Shown: positions 32,943 through 44,689 of the stretch, in pieces
How the letters are laid out: every line of letters starts with the position of its first letter
Numbering within the stretch: position 1 is the first letter of the stretch
Assembly (NCBI GenBank): GCA_028571685.1
Contig: CM053142.1
Span: forward strand, 131,680,796-131,744,795
Source: Heterohyrax brucei
Taxonomy: Eukaryota > Chordata > Mammalia > Hyracoidea > Procaviidae
Length of the DNA: 64,000 nt
Direction: 5' to 3'
Notes under the pieces: model-generated
What the model saw: the letters and a program-made list of their open reading frames with translations, nothing else
What the model was told of the DNA's origin: nothing
Database searches by the model: none
Position numbers and translations under genes: made by a program

Positions 32943-33750
32943 GGTTGTTGTTGTTGTTGTTGTTGTTGTTGTTAAGTGCCATCAAGTCAGTTCTGACTCA
33001 TAATGACCCTATGAACAACAGAATGAAACACTGCCCGGTTTTGCACCATGTCCACAACTGTTTTCATGCTTAAGCCCATTGTTGCGGCCATTGTGTTGAT
33101 CCATCTCATCGAGGGTCTTCCTCTTTTTTTACGGAACCTCCACTCTACTATGCAGGATGTCCTTCTCCAGCGACTGATCTTTCCTGACAACATGTCCAAA
33201 GTATGTAAGAAGCAGTCTTGCCATCTTTGCTTCTGAGGAGCACTCTCACACTTCTTCCAAAATAGATCTGTTTGTTCTTTTGGTGGTCCATTGTACATTC
33301 AACATTCTTCTCCCATACCACAATTTGAAGGCATCAATTCTTCTGTCTTCCTGTTCATTGTCCAGCTATCGCATACATGTGATGTGATTGAAAATACCAT
33401 GGCTTGGGTCAGGCGCATTTTAGTTTTCAAGGTGACATCCTTACTTTTGGATACTTTAAAGAGTTCCTTTGCAGGAGATTTTCTCAGTGCAATGCATCTT
33501 TTGATTTCTTGACTGCAGCTTCCAAGGGTATTGATTGTTAACCCAAGTAAAATGAAATCTTTGACAACCTCAATCCTGTCTTTGTTCATGACAATGTTGC
33601 TTACTGGTCTAGTCGTGAGGATTTTTGTTTTCTTGATGTTGAGGTGAAATTCATATTGAAGGCTGTGGTTCTATATCTTCATCAGTAAATGCCTCAAATC
33701 TTCTTCATTTCCAGCAAGTAAGGTGGTGTTGTCTGCATAATGTAGGTAAA
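32943..33750 (-). mobile_element. RTE 3' end with (GTT)n tail
   Basis: Starts with (gtt)9 on + (inverted AAC tail), then the RTE 3' end (gtgccatcaagtcagttctg) and coding text on the minus strand. The RT motif reads YADN in place of YADD (near 33735). It stops right after this motif. Confidence 0.88.
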
Positions 33751-33755
33751 GAGGG

Positions 33756-33821
33756 TAACAGCATCAGGTAAGCAAGATAACAACATCAGGTAGGCAGCAT
33801 AACACCATCAGGTAAAGTGGG
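33756..33821 (+). repeat. Three-copy 22-bp minisatellite at an RTE-RTE junction
   Basis: taaca(g/a/c)catcaggta recurs at 33756, 33778 and 33800 with a 22-bp period. It sits between a minus-strand RTE 3' fragment and a plus-strand RTE 5' fragment. Confidence 0.8.
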
Positions 33822-33825
33822 AGTG

Positions 33826-34215
33826 AGCAGACCCCATTTGTCTATCAGTGGAGGCTTGCTTGTTGCTGTTATGTAGGAAGCTATGCCACTGGCATTTAGA
33901 TACCAACAGGGTCAACCATGGTAGATAAATTTCAACTGAGCTTCCAGACTAAGGCAGACTAGGAAGAAGGGCCCAGCAGTCTACTTCTGAAAGGAATCAT
34001 CCAGGGAAAATCTTATGAATAGCAGCTGAACATCGTTAGATATGGTGACGGAAAGTGAGCCCCCTCATGTTGGAAGGCACTTGGAAGACGACTGGGGAAG
34101 AGCTGCCTCCTCAAAGTAGACTCGATCTTAATGATGTGGATGGAGTGAGGCCTCCAGGGTCTTCATTTGCTGAAGTGGCATAACTCAAAATGAGAAGAAA
34201 CAGCTGGTGGAAGGT
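33826..34215 (+). mobile_element. RTE 5' end fragment
   Basis: ttgctgttatgtaggaagct...cagactaaggcagactagga...gaagaaacagctggtgg matches the RTE 5' region at 34704-35060 and 44700-44980. It is in opposite orientation to the RTE 3' fragment on its left. Confidence 0.8.
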
Positions 34216-34703
34216 AGGACTTATAAATTTGGATGTCTGGCTGATGACATTTCTAAGGAAGACCTTAACAGGGCTGTGTGGTTTCTGATTGCTGTTTATA
34301 GTAAAATGCAAGAGGAAAGAAATGGATTTAAAAAGGAATTGTGTGAAATGAAAATAGAACGTTAAGATTTGGTAAATTTTGTTGTACAAACTAAAGATAT
34401 GTGTCTTGGAATGTTCAACAAGGACTTGTTTGGTACCTATTATTCCTTTCTCTCCAATTTTTCCCATTTGTAATGGAAATGTCTACTTTGTGCCTGCTCC
34501 ACCATCATACTTTTGAGACAGATAACTTGTATTTTAGATTTTACAAGTTTACAGTTGTAGAGGAATTTTGACCCAGGATGAAATATACCTGAAGTCTTAT
34601 CCATATTTGACTTAGGTGATCAAGAAGATGAGATTTTGGATTTGGACTTGGTTTAAGACTTTTGGGATTATGTTAGGGTGCTCCACATGTATGTCACTTT
34701 GTC
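34216..34703 (+). mobile_element. Probable MaLR internal fragment
   Basis: The right part (gagattttggatttggactt...aagacttttgggattatg) resembles the 3' end of MaLR internal regions. A short minus-strand frame (34111-34467) is antisense and not meaningful. Assignment from memory, with no ends defined. Confidence 0.4.
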
Positions 34704-37465
34704 ATTTTGTGGGGGCTGATATGTTGCTGTGATGCTGGAGCTATGTCACCTATGCACAAAGTGTCAGGGCTACCCACAGCAGACAGGTTTTAGCTGAGCT
34801 ACCAGACTAACAAAAACTATGAAGAAGGACCTGGCAGCCTATTTCTTAAAAGAATTAGCCAGTGAAAACTCTATGAATAGCAGTGGAACATTGTCCGATA
34901 CAGTGCCAGAAGACAAAATCCTCAGGTTAGAAGGCACTCAAAAGATAACTGGGGAAGTGATGCCCCCTCAAAGTGGAGTCAACCTTGATATAGATGGAGT
35001 GAAGCTTTTGTGAACTTCACTTTGTTGATGTGACATGATTCAAAATCAGAAGAAACAGCTATAAATGTCCATTAATAATAGGAACATGGAACATGAAGTA
35101 TGAACTATGAAAATTGGAAATCATCAAAAATGAAATGGAACACATAAACAGTGATATCCTAGGCATTAATGGATTAATGGCTGCAATGGACTGTCACTGG
35201 CCATTGTGAATTGGACAGTCACGTGGTCTACTATGCCAGGAGTGAAAACCTGAAAAAGAATGGTGTAGCATTCACCATCAAAAAGAGTACTTCAAGACCT
35301 ATCCTGAAGTACAGTGCTACCAGTGATAGGATAATATCCATACATCTACAAAGAAGACGCGTTAATACAACTTTATTTGAATTTACACACCAACCTCTAA
35401 GGATAAAGATGAAGAAATTGAAGATTTTTACCAAATTCTGCAGTCTGACATTGATTGAAAATGCAATCAGGATACATTGACAATTACTGGTGACCGGAAA
35501 TTTCAAAGTGGAAAATGAAGAAAGATCAGTAGTTGGAAAACATGGACTTGGTGATAGAAATGGTGCTGGAGATCACATGATGGAATTTTGCAAAACTGCT
35601 TCATTGAAAATACCATTTTTCAACATGGCTATACACATGGCTACTGTACACACACAGTTCACAAAGAATCAAATTGGCTACATCTGTGGAAAGAGACAAT
35701 AGAAAAGCTCAATATCATCAGTCAGAACAAGGCCATGGGGCTGATTGTAGAAAAGACTATCAATTGCTCAGATGCAATTTCAAGTTGAAACTGAAGAAAA
35801 TTATAACAAGTCCACAAAAGCCAAAGTACGACCTTGACAATATCCCACCTGACTTCAGGCACCGTCTCAAGAACAGATCTGACACTTTGCTCTAATTACT
35901 GAGGACCAAACGAGTTGTGGAATGGCATCAAGGACAACATACGGGAAGAAGCAAGAGGTCATTAAAAAAAAAGCCAGGAAAGAAAGAAAAGACCGAAATG
36001 GATATCAGAAGAGACTGAAACTTGCTTTTGAATGTCAAGTAGCTAAAGCAAAAGAAAGACATGATGAAGTAAAAGAGTGAACAGACGATTTCAAAGGGCA
36101 GATTGAGAATGCAAAGTTAAGTATTGTAATGAAACACATAAAGACCTGAAGACCTGAAAGGGAAGAACACACTTGGCATTTCTCAACATGAAAAAACTGA
36201 GGAAAAAATTCAAGCCTTGCAATAGTGAAGGATTCTACTGGGAAAATATTAAATGATGCAGGAAGCATCAAAAGCAGATGGAAGGACTAGACCAAGTCAG
36301 CATACCAAATACGGTCGACATTCAACCATTTCAGGAGGTAACGTATGATCAGGAACTGACGGTACCTAAGGAAGAGATCTAAGCTGCACTGAAGACACTG
36401 GCAAAAGACAAGGCTCCAGGAATTGACAGAATACCAACTGAGATGTTTCAACAAGTGGATGCAACACTGGAGGTGCTCCCTTGTCTATGCCAAGAAATTT
36501 GGAAGACAGCTACCTGGCCAATCAACTGTGGAAACTGTCAAACAATATCATTAATATCACAGGCAAGTAAAATTTTGTGAAAGATCGTTCAAAAGTGACT
36601 GCAGCAGTATACTGACAGAGAACTTCCAGAATCCAAGCCAGATTCAGAAAAGGACGTGGAACCTGGGATATCACTGCTGATGTTAGATAGACTCTGACGG
36701 AAAGCGAAGAATACATACATCAAGAGCCAGTCATTCAAAAGGAACAAGGGGCTACTATATAAAGTCAGAAAAGGTGTGTGTCAGAGTCGTATCCTTTCAC
36801 TGTACTAATTTAATCTGTATGCTGAACAAATCTGAGAAGCTGGACTCTGAAGGAGAACAGAGCATCAAGATTGGAGGAAGATGCATTAAAAACCCAAGAT
36901 ATGTAGCTGACACTATCTTGCTTGCTGAAAGTGAAAAGAACTTGAAACACAAGAAATCAAAAGACACATTGCATGAGGCAAATCTGCTGCAAAAGACCTC
37001 TTTGAAGGGTTAGAAACAAAGGCATCACCTTGAAGACTAAGGTGTGCACCTAACACAAGCCATGGTGTGTTTAACTACCTCTTACATATGTGAAAGCTGA
37101 ACAGTGAGTAAAGAAGATGGAGGAACTGATGCCCTTGAACGGTGATGTTGGCAAAGAATGCTGACTACCATATACTGTCAGAAGAACAAACAAGTATGTC
37201 TTGAAAGAAGTACAACCAGAGTGCTCCTTAGAAGCAAGAAAAGCAAGATTGTACGTCACATACTTGGGACATGTTATCAACAGGGATCAGTCCTTGGAGA
37301 AGGACATCACCCAGGAAGAATGGCAAGGAGTTAGGTTGATAGAGTGACTACAACAATGTGATTAAGCCTAACAACTGTTGTGAGGATGGTGCGGGACCAG
37401 GCAGTGTTTCGTTGTTATACATGGGGCCACTCTGAGTTGGAATGGGCGTAAAGGCACCTAATAAC
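34704..37465 (+). mobile_element. RTE (BovB-clade) LINE, broken
   Basis: Starts with the RTE 5' region (gtgggggctgatatgttgct), then AP-endonuclease text (35211-35480; DSHVVYYARSENLKKNGVAF), linker, RT and C-terminal region, and ends gagttggaatgggcgtaaag at the shared tail. The RT catalytic motif is decayed to YVADTILL (near 36900). Internal deletions shorten it to 2.8 kb. No intact frame. Confidence 0.88.
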
Positions 37466-37761
37466 AAAGTGTCCACGTCACTTCCCCTCCTTCCTCTGGG
37501 TTATTCTGAAGTAAGTTCCAAATACTGTATCATTTCAACTATAGATATTTTAGCATGTGTCTCTAGAGGATAAAGAGACTTAAAAACAAAAACAAAAACC
37601 TTTGAAATGCTTTTGAGATAAACCAGTGAAACTATCTAGTAGATGGTTGAGCATATCTCTTTTAGGGTTCAGGATAGGAATTTGGCCTGAAGGTACTATT
37701 CTGGGAGACGTCTTCACCTGGATGGTATTTGCAGTCTAGGCAGTGGATGAGACAACCCAGG
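37466..37761. other. No recognised feature
   Basis: Unique-looking sequence between an RTE and an LTR. Confidence 0.45.
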
Positions 37762-38126
37762 TGTCTTAGTCATTCAGTGCTGCTGTAATACAAATTCCAC
37801 AAATGGGTGGCTTTAAAAAAACAGAATTTTTTTCTCTTCTTTTTCTCACAGTTCTGGCCACTGAAAGTTCAAAGCAGATTCTCAGCTGTGTTGACTCCTT
37901 TCAAGTAGCTCTGGATGCCGCTTGGCTCGTAAACCCTCCTCATATGACACGTCTTCTCTTTGTTCTGTTCTTCTTATAACCCATAAGTGATTAGGTTTAG
38001 TGACTACTCTTACTGTTATGACTTCATTAATTTAATAAAAGAAAGCTCCATTTCCAGTTACATATTTACACTTACGAGGGTTAAGATTTCACCACACATT
38101 TTTGGCAGACAGTTAAATTCATAACA
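37762..38126 (-). mobile_element. MaLR-type LTR, older subfamily
   Basis: TGTCTTAGTCATTCAGTGCTGC...AAATTCATAACA with flanks ccagg (37757-37761) and ccaga (38127-38131), a 5-bp TSD with one mismatch. It is shorter and more divergent than the 14033 family. Confidence 0.75.
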
Positions 38127-38130
38127 CCAG

Positions 38131-38335
38131 AGCAAGTCTCCGGGTGGAACAAATGGCTTGTGCTTGACTGGTATACAAAAGGTTGGCGGTTCTGACTCAC
38201 CTAGCAGCACCTGAAATGAAACAAGTGTGGTTGTATACTTCTGTAAATATTAGAATCAAGAAAAGTCTATGGAACGGTTTTACTTTTAACACCTAGGGTT
38301 CTCTAAGTCATAAATCAACCACTAAAACAAAACCA
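38131..38335 (+). repeat. Decayed AfroSINE variant
   Basis: ccgggtggaacaaatggctt and acaaaaggttggcggttctg fit the variant type with a 'ggttggcggttcgagtcc' head. The 3' half is barely recognisable. Confidence 0.5.
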
Positions 38336-39072
38336 ACCACACCAAGAAGAGTGGTCTCCTATCTTTAGATGAAAACAGCAAAATTACATCACTTTAGGGT
38401 TGGGTGGAGCATGGAATTATGAAAGGAAGGGTAAATCCATGTGGAGTCGGAAGACTTAATGGACATTATTGTGCGCAGTACTCAAAATTTATTTCTCACC
38501 TTCATTTTCTTTGGGAGAAACAATCCCAGCTCCAGTTTCATTCCCTAGGCACCCATGCTTGTTCAGGAGTGGTCAAGTAATCTCTCAATTATAGCTGATG
38601 AGACTCAAGAAAATGTTAGTTGAGGGTTCTGGGAAAGATTCTCATCTCTTCAGGAACTGCTTACATCTCCCTGAATGCTGTGGTGTGATGGAACGTGAGG
38701 TCTGGAAATATTATTACCATTTGGTAGCATGTGATTTTAAGGATCCTTGAACCACTGAGGGTCTTCTTGTAGAGATGGCAAATAATGTCAACATAGTGTA
38801 GAGAAATGGAGAGAAACCCAGTCCACAATCTAGTGTTGTGGTTTGTGCTGCAGGTTGAAGCCTGTTGAAGAGCTAACCTTCACTCTGGACCTTCAAGTTA
38901 TATGACACATGAGCCAACAATTTGCTTTTGTTGTGTAAATGATTTTAGGTGGGATTTTTCTGTTACTTGCAATACGCAAAGTATTCTTACTAGTAGAGTA
39001 GGCTATGAGGTCAATATTTTTCAAGACTTCAAGGGACCCAGTGCTTGTCATTTCAGTTTTATCATGGACAAG
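38336..39072. other. No recognised feature
   Basis: Unique-looking sequence. A short plus frame at 38902-39243 runs into an LTR and is not a gene. Confidence 0.5.
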
Positions 39073-39653
39073 TATCTTAGTTGTCTAATGCTGCTAAAAC
39101 GGAAATACCACAGAGGATTTAGCAAACAGAAATTTATTCTCTCACAATTTAGGACACTAGAATACTCTAGGGGGAGGGTTTTTCTCTCTCTGTCAGCTCT
39201 CAGGGGGAAAGTCCCTGCCTCCTTTCAATATCCAGGAGCTTGAAATTTCTCAGAGATCTCCACGTGTCTTCGCATCAATCTTCTGTGTCTAGGAGCTTCT
39301 CTCTCTTCTTTCTTGGTAGTGAGGTCTCTCTCTTCTGTGCTGTCTTCTCTCTCCTTTATTTCTCGTAAGGCAAAAGATATGACTCAAGCAAGGGTGTGAC
39401 TTGAATCTCTTGTAGGGCTGTGACTTAAAGACACACTTCACAGCAATCCTGACCCTTTAACATACAGAGATTAAAATTTGCAACATATCACAAAATGGAG
39501 GACAATTACATCAGATCAGAATACAGGGAATTAAGGTCTAGACAAGTCAACATAAATTTTGGGAGCACACAGTTCAATACATGGCATTCCACCAGTTGCC
39601 CCTGGCCCCCAAATTCATGTCCTTGCCAGAGGTGAAACACATTCACCTCATCA
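39073..39653 (-). mobile_element. MaLR-type LTR with a scrap of internal sequence
   Basis: LTR 39073-39586 (TATCTTAGTTGTCTAATGC...AATACATGGCA). Unlike the solo copies, it is followed by ttccaccagttgcccctggc...attcatgtccttgccag (to about 39653), which matches the LTR-adjacent internal end of MaLR elements as I remember it (THE1-type). This supports the MaLR assignment for the whole LTR family. Confidence 0.75.
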
Positions 39654-40702
39654 TGTTGTTGTTAAGTGCCATCACATCAACTCCCACTCATAGTGACCCT
39701 GTGTACCCTAGAACAAAACACTGCCTTCTCCTGCAGCACCCTCACAGTTGTTGTTATGATTGAGCTCATTGTTGCAGCCACTGTGTCAATCCATCTCCTC
39801 GGGGATCTTCCACTGTTTGCCTAACCCTCTACCAAGCATGACGTCCTTCTCTAGGGACTGATGCCTCTTAGTAACACGTCCAAAGTATGTGAGATGCAGT
39901 CTTGTCATCCTTGCTTGTAAGGAGCATTCTGGTTGTATTTCTTTCAAGACAGACTTGTTCATTCTTCTGAGATCCCATGGTATATTCACTACTCTTCACC
40001 AACACCACAATTCAAAGGCATTGAGTCTTCTTCAGTCTTCTTTATTCACTGCCCAGATTTCACATGCCCGTGAGGTGACTGAAAGCACCATGGACTGGGT
40101 CAGGTGCATCCCAGTCTTTAAGACGAAATCTTCACTTTTCAACAGGCTGTTTATCTCAAGCTGTTAATGAGTCTTCCTCCAATCCTAATATCCTGTTCTG
40201 GTTCAGATAGTCCAGTTTCATCAATTATCTCCTCAGCATACAGATAGAATAGGTATGGTGAAAAGATACAAGCCCGATGCACACCATTCCTGAATTTAAA
40301 TGACACCGTATCCTCTTGCTCTGCTTGAATGACTACCTCTTGATCTGTGTATTTTCTTTCAGCTAGAATCCGTCTGACTTCAGGAATGATACCCCTGGTT
40401 CCACATCCTCTTCTGAATTCGGCTTGAATTTCTGGCAGCGTTCTATTGCCATGTTGACGTTAATGGGAAATCCTGGTGGCATAAGGCTTCATAGCTATGT
40501 CTGCTAATCAAAAGGTGAGCCATTCAAATCCACCAGGTGCTCCTTGGAAACTGTATAGGGCAGTTCTACTCTGTCATATAGCGTTGGTACAAGTTGGAAT
40601 CCCCTCAGTGGCAACGGGCTTGTTGTTTTGGGTTTTGTGACATTAATGACATTTTCAATAATTTCCTCATTCAGTTGGATCACCTTTCCTGAGGATAGGC
40701 AT
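39654..40702 (-). mobile_element. RTE 3' part, interrupted by a SINE
   Basis: Begins with gttgttgttaagtgccatca (inverted 3' end), continues through C-terminal coding text, then has a deletion near 40160, and ends at about 40702 (gataggcataaatatg). An AfroSINE splits it at 40466-40638. Confidence 0.85.
40466..40638 (+). repeat. AfroSINE inserted in RTE, with TSD
   Basis: ggaaatcctggtggcataag...ttgttgttttgggtttt. TSD gac(g/a)ttaatg is seen at 40456-40465 and 40639-40648. It shows that this SINE is younger than the RTE copy. Confidence 0.88.
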
Positions 40703-41339
40703 AAATATGTGGGCATATCTGTTATAAAATAAAATGATAATTGTTGAAGCTGAGTGGTGGGGACATATGGAGCTATTATACTGTTCTACTTTTGTATATG
40801 TTTGACATATTTCATAAGAAACAAAATTTTTAAGTGCTCCACAAATTACATATGTTTGTGAAAATTTATAGATGTAGCCACACAAAAGTCTAAAATAATA
40901 GCATCTTTGCAGGAAAAAAGTTTACTTGTCTTTCATGTAAAAGTTTGGCATAGCACTCCATAATGTCAGGAGTCCAGGCTCCATCTATCTTATTGCTCCA
41001 CTATTGCCCTGGTGTTTTCTCGATCCTCATGATTCCAGGTGGCTTATTATCAGAACATTTGGACCAGCAGAAGACGAAAAGAAAGAGTACATCAGCCTTG
41101 CTTTAGGAGAGCAACCCAGAAGTTTCAAACATCACCTGTAGGACTTAAGTGTATGGGTAAACTAGCGGGAAGGAAACCTGGAAAATGTTTTGTTTTTCTG
41201 GGTAACCATGTGTCAAGCTAAAGACTTCTAACACCAAGGAGGAAGAGCCGTTGAGGGACAACTTGTGCTCTCTGGGCCAACAGGCCCCTCTACTCACTCA
41301 AACATCTATGCTCACCTTTCTTACCACACATTTATTTAA
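40703..41339. other. No recognised feature
   Basis: Unique-looking sequence. Short reading frames only. Confidence 0.5.
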
Positions 41340-41480
41340 AATGCTTGGATGCTAGCCCAAAGGGTGGGCAGTTAAAATCCACCAGCCACTCCTTGGAAAC
41401 TCTATGGGGCTGTTCTACTCTGTCATATGGAGTTATTATTACATTGGAATCAACCAACAACGAGTTTGATTTTGTTAAGG
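41340..41480 (+). repeat. AfroSINE, 5'-truncated
   Basis: aaagggtgggcagttaaaat...ctccttggaaactctatggg...acaacgagtttgatttt. The start of the tRNA-like head is lost. Confidence 0.75.
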
Positions 41481-41694
41481 TGAAAAAACACCAAAATTTC
41501 ATTCCATTTCTGCATCCAGCTCTAAGCTCACAACTTCTAAGTCATTCTTAGTGTTCTTTATGATACTCACATAAAGTCTGGTGGTCTATATACTGAAAAA
41601 CAGGTTACAAACCTGTCATTATGAAGTGGGAGGAATGGGATAGCCCCTATTTAAAACTAGAAATAAAGTATTATAAAAAGAATAAGAATGCACA
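41481..41694. other. No recognised feature
   Basis: Short unique-looking interval between SINEs. Confidence 0.45.
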
Positions 41695-41990
41695 CAGCAG
41701 TCCTTGGCCCATTGTTGTCAGCTGTCATCAAGTGGTCCCAGAATTCATGGCAATCTCATTCACAACGGAATGAAACACTGAGCAGTTTTTCTCCATCTTT
41801 GGGATTGGTAGTGTATTGGACTATAGTGATCCACAGTGTTTTCACTGGCTTATTTTTGGAAGTAGATTGACAGACCTTTCTTCCTAGTCTCTGTTAGTCT
41901 GGAAGCAACACTCAAGCCTCCACTGACAGATATGTAGTGGCTGCATACCTCGGAACCCAGGACTACAGCCTAAAAGACAAGAATTCTACT
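41695..41990 (-). repeat. Composite SINE / RTE-tail-derived repeat
   Basis: agctgtcatcaagtggtccc...acaacggaatgaaacactga resembles the RTE 3' end, and tttcttcctagtctctgtta...ggaagcaacactcaagcctc resembles RTE 5' UTR text in reverse. It may be a short internally deleted RTE or a SINE built from its ends. Confidence 0.5.
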
Positions 41991-42029
41991 ACTGATCGAC
42001 CCACCATTGCCTTTCTCCCTGTTTCATGT

Positions 42030-42352
42030 TGCTGTTGTTGTTAGGGGCCACTGAGTCTATTCCGATTCATGGTGACCCTACAGAACACAGTAGAACTTGC
42101 TCATGAGGTTTTCTAGGCTATAATCTTTACAGGAGCATACAGCCAGTTCTTTCACCCATGGAACTGCTGATGACCACTATGTTAGCAGCTGAGTGCTTAA
42201 CCATTGAACCACCAGGGTTCCTGGTCCATAAACCAAAGAGCCAAACCCACTGCAGTTGAGTGCATTCTGACTCATGACAGGATCAAATCCTGCAGAACAG
42301 TAGTTGTAAAGATTTCCTACCCTGGTAGTGAAGTTCCTAGGTTATTCTATCT
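42030..42352 (-). repeat. Two AfroSINE variants in the same orientation
   Basis: First copy 42030-42225 (gttgttaggggccactgagt...aaccattgaaccaccagggt). Second partial copy 42235-42352 (aacccactgcagttgagtgc...). Both are the variant with a 'gctgtaatctttacagg' segment. Confidence 0.7.
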
Positions 42353-43268
42353 GGCAGTTCCTACTTCTGCTTCCTGAGCTTTCAAGGTCAGGGAGAAGGG
42401 CAGAGCCTTAATTCTTGCCCCATTCTCTCTATGGCCAAGTGTTATCCCATGGGAAGTTCTTCTTATCCATTCTTCCATATAGTTATGTCTCAAATGCCAT
42501 TGTCGGGCTGCTTAACTTTTACAAGGGACATCTGTAGGGTCTTTCTTGGAGGCTTCTGTATAAGTAATCAATCACACAATCAAAAGTTTCCTCTAGACGT
42601 ATTTTTCAAATCTGAAAACTGATCTTTTACTTAGTGTCCTTTGTGCTTTGATATTTCTCCTTCCCTAAATTAAATGACAACTGAAGCCTGAAATACTGAG
42701 CTTGGGGAAATGGCAATACTCTTAACTGGTCTTTTTGTCCAGCTATCTTCTGCTGTCAGCTATTAACAAGCAATGGCAAAGAGAGATCGGGACTATTGTC
42801 TTATTTTCTACTCAGACTGCTTCTTTAGAGTCACTTTATAGAACGACTTGGTGGAAAAAAGTCACATAACATGACTTTTGTGGAAAAGCTGCCTTAGTAA
42901 GAGCTCTTGCCACCTTTCCAGGACCTAAATGACCAGATTCTCAATAAAATAAGTCACACTTAGAACTGTCCTGTGTTCCATATTTGCTTACAGACTGTCC
43001 AGTTCTAACCAAAACTTTTCTTTTGTGGGACATTGCTGAAAGCAACAAAGCAGCCAACATACACTTACATTTTGAATTCTTTAACCATTTACCTTAGAGC
43101 TGTAGATTGCTTCCAAATGGTCTACTTTCCAAATTTTTTCAGCAAATTAATCAAATGATTTGACATAGTATAACTAGGACTACCAGCTTTCCAACCTGAA
43201 ACATCTGTGTCCTTGCTACCCACTCCTTCACCACAAAGCCAATGCCACATTTTCCAGTTTCTATTATA
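42353..43268. other. No recognised feature
   Basis: About 0.9 kb of unique-looking sequence. No coding signal. Confidence 0.5.
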
Positions 43269-43432
43269 ACAGGGGCCCTGCTGGTACGGTGGTTAAGAGT
43301 GCAGGCTGCTAGACTTAAGCTTGGCAGTTTGAGTCCACTATCCACTCTGTGGAAATTGTACAGTGCAGATCTACTCTGTTGCTCTGCCATGATTTGGAAC
43401 TGACTGAATGGCAGTAGTTTTTATTTTTATTG
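43269..43432 (+). repeat. AfroSINE
   Basis: ggccctgctggtacggtggt...gcaggctgctagacttaagc...ggaactgactgaatggcag, ending T-rich. Confidence 0.8.
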
Positions 43433-43842
43433 TAAGCAGTATACTATTGATTTCATATTAGTTAAAATACACATCTGTATATCCAGGATAGGTAGCAGAC
43501 ACCCAAAATAATGGTGGATTAAACAAGATAAGAATTTCTTTCCCATATTAAAGCCACAAAGTCAAACACCTAAACTCAATTAACCTCCACCATCCCTTAG
43601 CTGTTATCTTGATTTTTATAGTCCCAGATAGCTTATCACCACTTCTGCTTTCCACAATTATCTGCACTGTAGCCAACAGAAATGGAGAAAAGGGATTAGG
43701 ATAGTGTGCCACGTCACTTTAAAGGCACAAGAATTGCACATATCATGTTCACTCACATCTTATTATCCAGAGTTTAACAGATGGATTCTGCCAACTGCAA
43801 AGGAATCTGGGTAATGTATTATCTTTTTGTGAGTAGTCATCA
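43433..43842. other. No gene; possible decayed old transposon
   Basis: The part from 43485 (ggtagcagacacccaaaata) looks like the start of an old non-autonomous repeat, but I cannot name it. Confidence 0.3.
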
Positions 43843-44082
43843 AAAAACCCATTGCTTTCTGGTTCATTCTGATTCACACCAACTCAATAGGACAGAGTAG
43901 AACTGCACCATAGAGTTATTTACTAAGGCTGTAATTTAACTCCCCTCCAAAGCTGTGTTCTTTATGGTAACGTACCACCACATCTTTCTCCTGCAGAGCA
44001 ACTGATGGGCTTGAACTACTGACTTTTGGTTAGCAGCCAAGTGCTTAACCATTGTGCAACCAGGGCTCCTTAGGGTAGCCAT
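43843..44082 (-). repeat. AfroSINE variant
   Basis: aacccattgctttctggttc...ggacagagtagaactgcacc...taaccattgtgcaaccaggg. It has the extra 'gctgtaatttaactcccc' insert of the variant type. Confidence 0.8.
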
Positions 44083-44109
44083 ACAAGCAGCTAAAATTTC
44101 TATAACTAT

Positions 44110-44310
44110 AAAATAAGGAAGGAGCACTGGTGGCATGCTGGTTAAGTGCTTGGCTGCTAACCAAAAGGTCAAGAGGTCTAATCTATGCAGTGGCTGTGTA
44201 AGAAAAAAGACTCTGTGATCTGCTCTGGTAGAGATTACAACCTAGGATGCAATTCTCCTCTGTTCTATAGGGTTATATGAGTCAGAAACAACTCAAAGGC
44301 ACATAAAACA
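44110..44310 (+). repeat. AfroSINE variant
   Basis: ggagcactggtggcatgctg, ttggctgctaaccaaaaggt and tagggttatatgagtcagaa with the long middle segment. Confidence 0.75.
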
Positions 44311-44517
44311 ATAAAAATGATAGAGGAAAAAAGTATATATGAGGAACAACTGTAATCTGTGCCATAATATCCAGAAGTCAGTATTTCATCTTCTTGCACA
44401 AATTACTCTGTCTAATGTATCTTTGGATATACTATTGAAGACATATTGAACCCCCACAACATTATGACTCTCACTTGTATTTAGGGAGGTCTTGAGTACA
44501 CACCAATGCCCCAATTA

Positions 44518-44685
44518 AGACGTTTTAGGCAGAATAATGGTCTCTCATTTCTGTGTCCTAATCTGCAAATATGTTATGTCATATGATAGACATTGCAGCT
44601 GTGACTACATTAAAAACTTTGAGATTGAGAGATTATCCTACCTTATCTAAGTGAAAGAGGGAGGCAAAGAGAGAGGTAGAAGATT
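44518..44685 (+). mobile_element. MLT1 LTR, 5' part (split by RTE)
   Basis: ttaggcagaataatggtctc, caaatatgttatgtcatatg and tgagattgagagattatcct are MLT1-type LTR text. The LTR continues at about 47815. Confidence 0.75.
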
Positions 44686-44689
44686 TGAC

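Noticed and set aside
32945..32972. (GTT)n as a plain microsatellite
   Set aside because: It is the inverted (AAC)n tail of the RTE that starts there, so it belongs to that insertion.
33756..33821. CRISPR-like array (three 22-bp repeats)
   Set aside because: The repeats are contiguous with no spacers, in a mammalian genome, at an RTE junction.
35211..35480. Host endonuclease gene (VVYYARSENLKKNGVAF)
   Set aside because: It is the AP-endonuclease of an RTE LINE, with stops downstream. The same text recurs at 45138 and, inverted, at 28400.
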